Shown here one piece after another: positions 1 through 4,777 of a stretch of 5,737 bases of DNA; position 1 is the first letter of the stretch; the number at the start of each line of letters is the position of its first letter. Under the pieces are notes generated by a model that saw only the letters and a program-made list of their open reading frames with translations, made no database searches and had not been told where the DNA came from. The stretch spans positions 1-5,737 of the forward strand of contig JAUVCU010000120.1 of the NCBI GenBank assembly GCA_030590715.1. The letters run 5' to 3'. The position numbers were made by a program, and so were the translations under genes. The DNA comes from Lentisphaeria bacterium. Lineage in GTDB: Bacteria; Verrucomicrobiota; Lentisphaeria; Victivallales; JAUVCU01.

Positions 1-75
1 TTCTCAATTCTTGGTATTTTTTGCAAAACAACAGTTAGAGCATACGGCGATTCAAAATAGCTGTATATCTTTTTA

Positions 76-111
76 TGCCTGATAAAACTCTATATTATGG
101 TTTTTCAGGCA
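76..111. other. 12-bp imperfect hairpin in the upstream non-coding region
   Basis: The arms tgcctga-t-aaaac (76-88) and gtttttcaggca (100-111) pair over 12 bp with one bulged t at 83 and an 11-nt loop. A second small hairpin (gagt 117-120 with actc 127-130 around an A6 loop) follows and is succeeded by tttcc. Together they could end transcription from a gene left of the window, but no clean U tract follows either stem, so terminator function is only a guess. I see no supported reading frame anywhere in 1-517. The rest of that stretch holds the sigma-54 control region and the inverted-repeat element listed separately. Confidence 0.35.
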
Positions 112-142
112 TTTCTGAGTAAAAAAACTCTTTCCTACTACT

Positions 143-157
143 GCGCTATTTTTGCGT
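143..157. promoter_or_regulatory. Distal activator-binding dyad (putative UAS)
   Basis: GCGCTA-TTT-TTGCGT is an imperfect dyad of the same architecture as the better one at 175-189: 6-bp half-sites with a 3-bp gap. It lies exactly 32 bp upstream of that copy, close to three helical turns, so both would face the same side of the DNA. Its centre (150) is about 141 bp before the predicted transcription start. Such spacing is known for NtrC-family activator sites. Binding by the downstream regulator is inferred from context. Confidence 0.5.
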
Positions 158-174
158 TCATATCTCCTGCGGGT

Positions 175-189
175 GCGCAAGATTTGCGC
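175..189. promoter_or_regulatory. Proximal activator-binding dyad (putative UAS)
   Basis: GCGCAA-GAT-TTGCGC is a perfect 6-bp dyad with a 3-bp gap, centred at 182, about 109 bp before the predicted start of the sigma-54 promoter. Position, symmetry and pairing with the weaker dyad at 143-157 are those expected of an enhancer site for an NtrC-type activator, and the operon downstream encodes one. The same bases could form an RNA hairpin, but no U tract follows on either strand, so I prefer the DNA-site reading. Confidence 0.6.
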
Positions 190-264
190 GCATAAAAACA
201 TCCTTTTGTGTCAGCAATATTTATTCTACTGATTGTCATTGACTTATGAATATGAAACTGAAAT

Positions 265-280
265 TGGCATACCCTTTGCT
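265..280 (+). promoter_or_regulatory. Sigma-54 (-24/-12) promoter
   Basis: TGGCAT-ACCCT-TTGCT matches the RpoN consensus TGGCAC-N5-TTGCW at all but one of the fixed positions. The GG (266-267) and GC (278-279) doublets have the obligatory 12-bp offset. Transcription would start near 291. The promoter points at the two-component operon, whose second gene encodes a sigma-54 activator with an intact GAFTGA loop, and two activator-type dyads lie at the right distance upstream. Autoregulation of the operon is the likely arrangement. Confidence 0.8.
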
Positions 281-314
281 TTTATAAAATGCCATAAGAA
301 AAGTAATAAATGTT

Positions 315-498
315 ACGGGGTAGTCGGTTAACTCCTCCTGTTACAGGACAGGCAGATATTCTTAGTCAGAAACAATGTAATGGCACCAATTAAGCGTTAC
401 CACTGTAGGTTTCTCACAGGAAAACGGTGATGCCGAGAGCAAATACTGCGATTAACCATCAGTTTTAGAAAATATGAGGAGTAAACCGACGACCCCGT
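315..498. repeat. 184-bp element bounded by 23-bp inverted repeats (structured leader RNA or MITE-like insertion)
   Basis: The first 23 bases (315-337) and the last 23 (476-498) are inverted repeats with only two mismatches (A322 against G491, A330 against A483); all 21 other pairs are Watson-Crick. Inside, a hairpin cctgt/acagg (337-341 with 348-352) and a stem gcag-a-tatt (352-360) with aata-ctgc (442-449) are possible. Within the latter, ggca (382-385) can pair with tgcc (431-434), cgtt (395-398) with aacg (423-426), and ctgt (403-406) with acag (416-419). It lies downstream of the sigma-54 start, so it would be transcribed as a structured leader. Alternatively, the clean terminal repeats suggest a small non-autonomous transposable element. 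No transposase lies nearby and I see no convincing target duplication (only TT on both sides). I do not recognise a known riboswitch or RNA family. Confidence 0.6.
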
Positions 499-517
499 TT
501 ACGGAATTCATAAATTT

Positions 518-1180
518 GTGATTTCCATTCCAATAAACAAAATGACAAACGAACTTTCGAAAGATCTAACATTGAGAATCATTGTGATCTGCGCTGCTTT
601 GATTGCTATTGTCGGATTAAATTTCTCTCTTTTCTCATTCTGGAAAAATATGTCATTGAAATTGAGGCTGGTGAGAATTCAGGAATTGAATACTCACTTG
701 AGGGAAATGAGCACGATGTCGGCCGGTCTGGCCCATGAAATCAGGAATCCTCTCAATATTGTGCGTGGCGTCGCTCAACTTATGTCATCAGATGAAGAGA
801 TAAATGATGATATGCGGGATGATCTGAATATGATTTCTGAAGAAGTCGATCGCGTCACGTTCAAACTCAACGAGCTTATATCTTACTCGAAGCCTATTTC
901 GCCTAAGCTCGCACATGTTGATTTGAAGAGTGTGATCAACAGTATCGCACGGACTCTTGAATCTGATAGGGATGAAAAATCGATCGACCTTCTGGTTATC
1001 GGAGAAAACTTTAATGTAAATGCGGATCCGGTTCTTCTTAGACAGATTATTTTCAATATCATGCTTAATGCTTTCCAAGCCCTCGATGAGGGTGGAAAAG
1101 TAACGGTTACGGTAGATAAAGATGAAAATGGAAATATTTATTTTGATCTTTCAGATAACGGACCAGGTGTTCCCGATTAA
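518..1180 (+). CDS. Membrane sensor histidine kinase, truncated by in-frame TAA
   Basis: This encodes an NtrB/AtoS-type histidine kinase meant to phosphorylate the regulator encoded next. It has one membrane segment (about residues 19-41), a linker helix (43-63), a HisKA domain with phospho-acceptor H73 in AHEIRNPLN, an N box (N180 and N184), and the G1 box DNGPG at 213-217. Translation stops at codon 221, before the G2 box, yet the same frame continues with clear kinase sequence to 1363. A single GAA-to-TAA type change would explain it, and the 220-residue product should not bind ATP properly. The GTG at 518 is the best available start, but it lacks a good ribosome-binding site. In-frame codons upstream (485-517; reading YGIHKF after the inverted repeat) look like the last strand of a sensor domain, so the true N-terminus, with a first membrane segment and periplasmic domain, may be lost. 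No other start fits: the frame has a stop at 482. Confidence 0.85.
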   Translation: MISIPINKMTNELSKDLTLRIIVICAALIAIVGLNFSLFSFWKNMSLKLRLVRIQELNTHLREMSTMSAGLAHEIRNPLNIVRGVAQLMSSDEEINDDMRDDLNMISEEVDRVTFKLNELISYSKPISPKLAHVDLKSVINSIARTLESDRDEKSIDLLVIGENFNVNADPVLLRQIIFNIMLNAFQALDEGGKVTVTVDKDENGNIYFDLSDNGPGVPD

Positions 1181-1363
1181 GCTACAAATGATATTTTCAG
1201 CCCGTATTACACACTGAACGAAAACGGTACCGGATTGGGACTGGCTATAGTTCGGCAGATCTCACTGGCCCACCAATGGAAAATAGAGTATATTGACTCT
1301 GCTCAAGGCGCAACCTTCCGCGTGAGTGGAATTACCCAAAGTATGGAACAGGAAATTGTATGA
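1181..1363 (+). pseudogene. C-terminal remainder of the histidine kinase (G2 box), cut off by the TAA
   Basis: Directly after the TAA at 1178-1180 the kinase frame continues for 60 codons: IFSPYYTLNENGTGLGLAIV carries the F box and the G2 box (GTGLGLAI, codons 237-244 counted from the GTG at 518). It ends in TGA at 1361-1363, overlapping the regulator ATG at 1360 as ATGA. With the stop read through, the kinase would have 281 residues and a complete HATPase_c domain. No good start codon or ribosome-binding site opens this piece, so independent translation is unlikely. Confidence 0.85.
1350..1354 (+). promoter_or_regulatory. Ribosome-binding site of the response regulator
   Basis: AGGAA lies five bases before the ATG at 1360, inside the end of the kinase frame. 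It marks 1360, not the internal TTG at 1425, as the intended regulator start. With the ATGA overlap it implies translational coupling to the kinase, which the TAA at 1178 would now weaken. Confidence 0.65.
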
Positions 1364-2705
1364 CTGTAAATAAGGCCGCAAAAAAATTCTGGTTGTAGAT
1401 GATGACAAAGGGCAGAGAAGCCTGTTGAGCACAATGCTTTCAAGGCACGATTTCTCTGTTACCACTGCAGACTGCGGTGAAATGGCTCTAGAGCTGCTTG
1501 ATCAAAACAAATATGACATGATTATTTCGGACGTCAGAATGCCGGGGATCTCCGGTATTGAAACTATGCAGGAAGCCCTCAAAATCAAAGAATCTATGCC
1601 GATTCTTATGGTAACGGCTTTTCCCGATATCAAAGATGCGGTAAATGCAGTAAAGCATGGAGCCGTGAACTATCTGGAAAAACCGATCGACCTTGATGAA
1701 CTATTGTCTGTAGTTTCCCGTGCGACCGGCTTGGACCTTGAGAAAAAAAGTCATATAGAATACGACCTCCCAGACAACGTGATTGCAGAAAGCGCTGCTA
1801 TCAAACATGTTTTGAAGGAAGCATCTTTTGTCGCTCCTACGGAATCGCGTGTTTTGATAACAGGGGAGAGTGGAACAGGAAAGGAAGTCGTTGCCGAGCT
1901 GATCCACAACTGGAGCGATAAAAAAGGGCTGCCTTTCATAAAAATCAACTGCGCAGCCATTCCGGAAAACCTTTTGGAAAGTGAACTGTTCGGGCACGAA
2001 AAAGGAGCTTTTACGGGTGCTGTTGCCAAAAGGGTAGGACGGTTCGAGGAAGCTGACAACGGAACCATTTTTCTGGATGAGATCGGTGAAGTTCCTATGC
2101 CGCTTCAGGCCAAGCTGCTTCGGATTCTGCAGGATGGAACATTCCAGCGAGTCGGATCGAATGCAGAAATAAAAACGACAGCCAGAATTATTGCAGCAAC
2201 CAACCGCAATCTTGAAGAGGAAATTGCCAAAGGTAATTTCCGTGAAGACCTTTTTTATCGACTTAATATTTTTGAACTTTATCTTCCTCCTTTGCGCGAA
2301 AGAAAGTCCGATATTCTTCCGCTGGCAACTTCTTTTGCTCAAACCTTTGCCGGCGGCAACGCACGTTTTTCGTCGACAGTAAGTACTCTTCTTACAATTT
2401 ACGACTGGCCTGGAAATATCCGGGAACTGAAAAATGTGATGGAGCGTGCAACCCTTATGTCGCGCGGTTCGATTATTATTCCGGAGCATCTTCCAAATAG
2501 AATTATTAAGGAAAATAAGGTCTCAGCAAAACCAGATATGACATCCGCAACTAAAATTGAAGATATGGAGCGGGTGCTTATTCTGCAGGCATTAAGGGAG
2601 AATGACGGAAACAGAACGGAAGCCGCAAAATCGTTGGGAATTGGCCGTAGAACACTCCAATACAAACTCAAAAAAATCGAAGACGACGGCTATTCCATCA
2701 AATAA
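1360..2705 (+). CDS. NtrC-family sigma-54-dependent response regulator (frame broken near start)
   Basis: This encodes a cytoplasmic transcription activator that, once phosphorylated, uses ATP to open sigma-54 promoters. Numbering follows the restored 448-residue protein. The receiver domain (about 9-122) has acidic cluster D14-D16, phospho-acceptor D58 in ISDVRMPG, T86 and K108. The AAA+ domain (about 140-370) has Walker A GESGTGKE (169-176), the sigma-54 contact loop GAFTGA (216-221), Walker B TIFLDEIG (236-243), the FREDLFYRL arginine motif (294-302) and WPGN sensor II (350-353). A Fis-type helix-turn-helix lies at about 417-440. All catalytic motifs are intact and the length is usual for the family. 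The ATG at 1360 has a ribosome-binding site and overlaps the kinase stop, but that frame ends at a TAG (1396-1398). The receiver continues only after a -1 shift at the A7 run 1380-1386. The uninterrupted frame has only TTG 1425 as a usable start, which would remove the first receiver strand and the acidic cluster. AtoC and ZraR are close relatives; I do not assign a symbol. Confidence 0.9.
1380..1386 (+). other. A7 run at the frame switch (slippery heptamer A_AAA_AAA or 1-base deletion)
   Basis: Read from the ATG at 1360, the codons here are GCA AAA AAA TTC. The seven A's form A_AAA_AAA in the zero frame, the kind of heptamer on which bacterial ribosomes slip by -1. A -1 slip gives MTVNKAAKK followed by ILVVDDD, an ideal receiver start. 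An eighth A would give the same protein without any slip, so a one-base deletion in the genome or a homopolymer sequencing error explains it equally well. No clear stimulatory stem or internal Shine-Dalgarno site stands out. Confidence 0.7.
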
Positions 2706-2712
2706 TTCTGAC

Positions 2713-2851
2713 AACCACGAATAACCACCAATATACACGAATAATTTGCATTGAGTTTGAGAAAATAAATTAGGGAGGCCCCAGCTTACTATTCTATGAA
2801 TGAATTCTTTTGGAGGGAATTATTAGTGTAGGTTTGTGTGCATTGGTGGTT
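2713..2851. repeat. Inverted-repeat element with arms of tandem 10-mers
   Basis: The left arm (2713-2742) is three 10-mers: aaccacgaat, aaccaccaat, atacacgaat, then aat. The right arm (2819-2851), read on the other strand, is aaccaccaat, gcacacaaac, ctacactaat, then aat. The best-paired part is a perfect 10-bp match, 2723-2732 with 2842-2851. The 73-bp middle is AT-rich and non-coding. The element begins 8 bases after the regulator stop and could act as a 3' end structure, but no U tract follows. A shorter relative sits at 4681-4773. Such CAC-AAT decamer tracts are, as far as I recall, a common dispersed intergenic repeat in environmental genomes; the function is unknown. Confidence 0.65.
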
Positions 2852-2878
2852 CAATCATAAAAACTAGGCAAAAAAAGA

Positions 2879-2951
2879 GAGCTTGCTGATTAGGGAAAAG
2901 GTCCCATCGCCAACTACCATGATTCTCGGTAGACATACAATCAGTAAGCTC
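2879..2951. repeat. Array unit 1 (73 bp)
   Basis: This unit has the longest closing stem of the four: gagcttgctgatt (2879-2891) with aatcagtaagctc (2939-2951), 13 pairs including one G-T. Hairpin 1 is ggga (2893-2896) with tccc (2902-2905). Hairpin 2 is ctacc (2914-2918) with ggtag (2928-2932) and a 9-nt loop. A T5 run (2953-2957) follows closely, so on the plus strand the unit could resemble a terminator with a branched stem. Confidence 0.8.
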
Positions 2952-2964
2952 AGTTTTTCTAAGA

Positions 2965-3038
2965 GAGCTTGCTGATTAGGGCCAAAGGCCCCTTGGGCAG
3001 CTACCATAACTCTCAGTAGACATGCGACCAGTAAGCTC
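2965..3038. repeat. Array unit 2 (74 bp)
   Basis: The closing stem gagcttgctg pairs with cagtaagctc; an A-C mismatch follows, then one A-T and one G-T pair. Hairpin 1 is gggcc (2979-2983), loop aaa, ggccc (2987-2991). Hairpin 2 is ctac (3001-3004) with gtag (3016-3019); its fifth pair is lost (c against a). It is the closest relative of unit 3. Confidence 0.8.
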
Positions 3039-3050
3039 AGTTCTTCTAGA

Positions 3051-3124
3051 GAGCTTGCTGATTAGGGTTAATAACCCCTTGGGCAGCTACCATAACTCTC
3101 GGTAGACACGCGACCAGTAAGCTC
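3051..3124. repeat. Array unit 3 (74 bp)
   Basis: It is nearly identical to unit 2 outside hairpin 1. There gggtt (3065-3069), loop aat, aaccc (3073-3077) replaces the CC/GG pairs of unit 2 by TT/AA, two compensatory double changes. Hairpin 2 has the full ctacc (3087-3091) with ggtag (3101-3105). Confidence 0.8.
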
Positions 3125-3137
3125 AATTCTTCCAATA

Positions 3138-3223
3138 GAGCTTGCTGATTAGGGAAAAGGTCCCATTGGCCATCTACCTATACTCGATGAGCAAGTAGAC
3201 TTACAGTTAGAACCAGTAAGCTC
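3138..3223. repeat. Array unit 4 (86 bp, variant terminal unit)
   Basis: It shares hairpin 1 (ggga 3152-3155 with tccc 3161-3164) with unit 1, but its second half is longer. The ctac (3174-3177) and gtag (3195-3198) arms enclose an extra small hairpin ctc-gat-gag (3183-3191), and about 15 divergent bases follow. Its closing stem extends outward: aatagagcttgctg (3134-3147) pairs with cagtaagctctatt (3214-3227), beyond the border seen in units 1-3. This marks it as the array's terminal copy. Confidence 0.75.
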
Positions 3224-3309
3224 TATTAACTATGATATGACTTATGGCACATCGAGTCAAGACTTTTTATTATCATTCAGAATCATAACTGAAAGATATT
3301 TTTTTCATC

Positions 3310-3353
3310 CTCTAAAATTGACAAATATTTTACTTTTTCTCTTAAATTTGACA
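3310..3353 (+). promoter_or_regulatory. Tandem TTGACA direct repeat before the antiporter gene
   Basis: In the AT-rich gap before the antiporter, ctctaaaattgaca (3310-3323) is repeated as ctcttaaatttgaca (3339-3353), about 30 bp apart. Each ends in a perfect -35 hexamer. The first has ttaaat 18 bp downstream as a weak -10; the second has no good -10. They may be tandem promoters or a repeated operator. A weak dyad, aaggttaa (3363-3370) with ttaaacctt (3381-3389), follows. The rest of 3228-3450 shows nothing else I can name. Confidence 0.35.
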
Positions 3354-3450
3354 GTTCTAAGAAAGGTTAAGAGAGGACGGTTAAACCTTGATTTTATAGT
3401 TCTAAAGTGATAGGTTCAGCGCATCATAAAATTACATAAGGTATTTACAA

Positions 3451-4680
3451 ATGCTTATCAATCTATCGATTATTATCATATCTGCACTGCTGCTGAATTT
3501 TCTGTTCACAAAGTGTAAATTACCGGGCTTACTCGGAATGATTCTCGCCGGTGTTCTCCTCGGACCTAGTTGCTTTGATCATATTTCTCCTCAAGTTCTG
3601 GAAATGAAATCAGAACTGAAAACAGCAGCGTTGATAGTTATTCTGATCCGTGCCGGGCTGGGGATCAATAAAGAAACGCTCAACCGCATCGGTGTTCCCG
3701 CAATGAAAATGAGCTGTATTCCCGGGATTTTTGAAGGAGTTACGATAACGCTTGTCGCTCATTTCCTTTTGGACTTGAGCTATATTGAATCCGGCATGCT
3801 CGGGTTTATTATCGCAGCTGTTTCTCCTGCCGTTGTTGTTCCTCAAATGCTGGAACTCAAAGAGGGCGGATTTGGGAAAAACAAAGAGATTCCTACACTC
3901 GTTCTCGCCAGCGCTTCCGTTGATGACGTTTTCGCCATCACTATTTTCGGAGCATTTGTCAGTATGGGGTCGGGAGTCAGTGATAATTTCTCCAGCCTTT
4001 TGTATAAAGTTCCACTTGGCATCCTTTCTGGTGTGGCAATCGGTGCCGCTCTCGGCTTTTTTCTGGTTTGGTTCTTTAAGAAATTTGAAATGCGTACGAC
4101 TAAAAAAGTTATTCTCTTTATGATTATAGCCGTGGCTTTTCATGATATTTGTGAACTAGAATCTGTTAAATCCGTACTACCGATCGCAAGTCTTATCGGC
4201 GTCATGGCAATTGGTTTTGTCCTTCTGGAAAAACATAATGAGGTTGCCAACAAACTGGCAATGAAGTTTAATAAAATCTGGGTCCTTGCGGAAATTCTAC
4301 TTTTTGTTCTGATCGGCTCGCAGGTGAAAATAGAAAAGCTGGATGCTTCTATTGTAGGGACAGGCCTTGCAATTCTAGCTCTGGGACTGGCAGCTCGAAG
4401 TATCGGTGTATGGCTTTCACTGCTTAAATCGGAACTGAATTACAAAGAACGTTTATTCTGCGTAATTTCATACCTGCCGAAAGCGACCGTTCAGGCTGCA
4501 ATTGGAGCAGTGCCTCTTGCGATGGTTCTCGACGGCAAAATGGCGAATATGACTGTTGAAAGCGGTGAGTTAATTCTGGCTATGGCAGTACTGAGTATTA
4601 TTGTAACCGCTCCGATCGGAGCTATCGGAATTAAAATAGCGGGACCTCGCTGCCTGACCCGCCATCATATTTCTGATTAA
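3451..4680 (+). CDS. Cation:proton antiporter, SLC9B/NHA-like (CPA2 group)
   Basis: This encodes an integral inner-membrane antiporter that likely exchanges Na+ or another monovalent cation for H+, for pH and salt balance. The 409-residue protein has about 12-13 hydrophobic segments. Family marks are RAGLGI (67-72), AVSPAVVVPQML (123-134), the paired aspartates D158-D159 in SASVDDVFAIT, and LPKATVQAAIG (342-352). RAGLG, SPAVVVP and PKATVQA together recall the NHA/SLC9B branch more than NhaA or NhaP. A DD pair is the known ion-binding site in electrogenic CPA2 members; two H+ per cation is therefore expected by analogy. There is no C-terminal TrkA-N domain, as KefB/KefC would have. The ATG at 3451 has AAGG nine bases upstream (3438-3441). 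The gene appears to be transcribed alone. Substrate preference cannot be read from sequence. Confidence 0.9.
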   Translation: MLINLSIIIISALLLNFLFTKCKLPGLLGMILAGVLLGPSCFDHISPQVLEMKSELKTAALIVILIRAGLGINKETLNRIGVPAMKMSCIPGIFEGVTITLVAHFLLDLSYIESGMLGFIIAAVSPAVVVPQMLELKEGGFGKNKEIPTLVLASASVDDVFAITIFGAFVSMGSGVSDNFSSLLYKVPLGILSGVAIGAALGFFLVWFFKKFEMRTTKKVILFMIIAVAFHDICELESVKSVLPIASLIGVMAIGFVLLEKHNEVANKLAMKFNKIWVLAEILLFVLIGSQVKIEKLDASIVGTGLAILALGLAARSIGVWLSLLKSELNYKERLFCVISYLPKATVQAAIGAVPLAMVLDGKMANMTVESGELILAMAVLSIIVTAPIGAIGIKIAGPRCLTRHHISD

Positions 4681-4773
4681 TTCTTTGAAGAACCACTAAT
4701 CAACACAAATTGACACGAATATTTCCCAAGCTAAACCTTAGTCTTTATTCGGGTAATTAGTGGTTCGAAAGAA
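4681..4773. repeat. Second decamer-type inverted-repeat element between convergent genes
   Basis: The outer stem is ttcttt-gaa-gaaccactaat (4681-4700) with attagtggttcgaaagaa (4756-4773), 17 pairs around one 3-nt bulge; cgaata (4716-4721) with tattcg (4746-4751) pairs further in. The left arm from 4691 is three 10-mers: aaccactaat, caacacaaat, tgacacgaat, the same style as the element at 2713-2851. It fills almost the whole gap between two convergent stops (4680 and 4778), so it may help end both transcripts, although no U tract follows the stem on either strand. Confidence 0.65.
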
Positions 4774-4777
4774 AAAA

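Larger units (their letters stand above)
2879..3223. repeat. Tandem array of four structured ~73-86 bp units (86-87 bp period)
   Basis: Four units start at 2879, 2965, 3051 and 3138, separated by similar 12-13 bp spacers (form agttYttctaaga). Each opens with gagcttgctgattaggg and closes with cagtaagctc. The ends pair as a closing stem that always includes one G-T pair, stable in RNA but a mismatch in DNA. Inside are two hairpins: ggg-NN-loop-NN-ccc and ctac(c)-loop-(g)gtag. Copies 2 and 3 differ by compensatory changes in hairpin 1. The units carry no start codons or open frame shared between copies. They are neither CRISPR (no unique spacers between short repeats), nor tRNA, nor integron attC sites as judged by motif. 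I do not recognise the family. Confidence 0.85.

Noticed and set aside
137..195. Two tiny overlapping minus-strand frames (11 and 7 codons, ATGA overlap), each with a GGA-type ribosome-binding site, across the dyad region.
   Set aside because: They are too short to support a function and coincide with the two dyads, which explain the sequence better. If this stretch proves to be a dispersed repeat, both readings need review.
381..396. A second -24/-12-like match, TGGCAC-CAATT-AAGCG.
   Set aside because: The GG and GC doublets have correct spacing, but the -12 element lacks the TT before GC, and the site lies inside the inverted-repeat element.
315..498. Retron msr-msd or riboswitch (cobalamin, c-di-GMP).
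   Set aside because: There is no reverse transcriptase nearby, and the conserved core motifs of those riboswitches as I know them are absent.
1178..1180. Stop-codon reassignment or recoding of TAA.
   Set aside because: TAA also ends the antiporter, the regulator and the cytochrome normally, and TAA is not a known selenocysteine or pyrrolysine codon. A nonsense mutation is simpler.
1701..2489. Long minus-strand open frame (262 codons) opposite the regulator.
   Set aside because: It is a shadow of the sigma-54 activator gene: no motif, no ribosome-binding site, and low-quality composition rich in Cys, Phe and Ser.
2879..3223. CRISPR array, tRNA-like cluster or integron attC array.
   Set aside because: The repeats are longer than the 12-13 bp spacers and the spacers are alike, so it is not CRISPR. 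There is no T-loop or CCA end, so these are not tRNAs. No GTTRRRY/RYYYAAC core boxes or cassette genes are present, so these are not attC sites.
3610..4143. Minus-strand frame of 177 codons opposite the antiporter.
   Set aside because: It lies antisense to a clearly conserved membrane-protein gene and has an unnatural His/Asn-rich composition.
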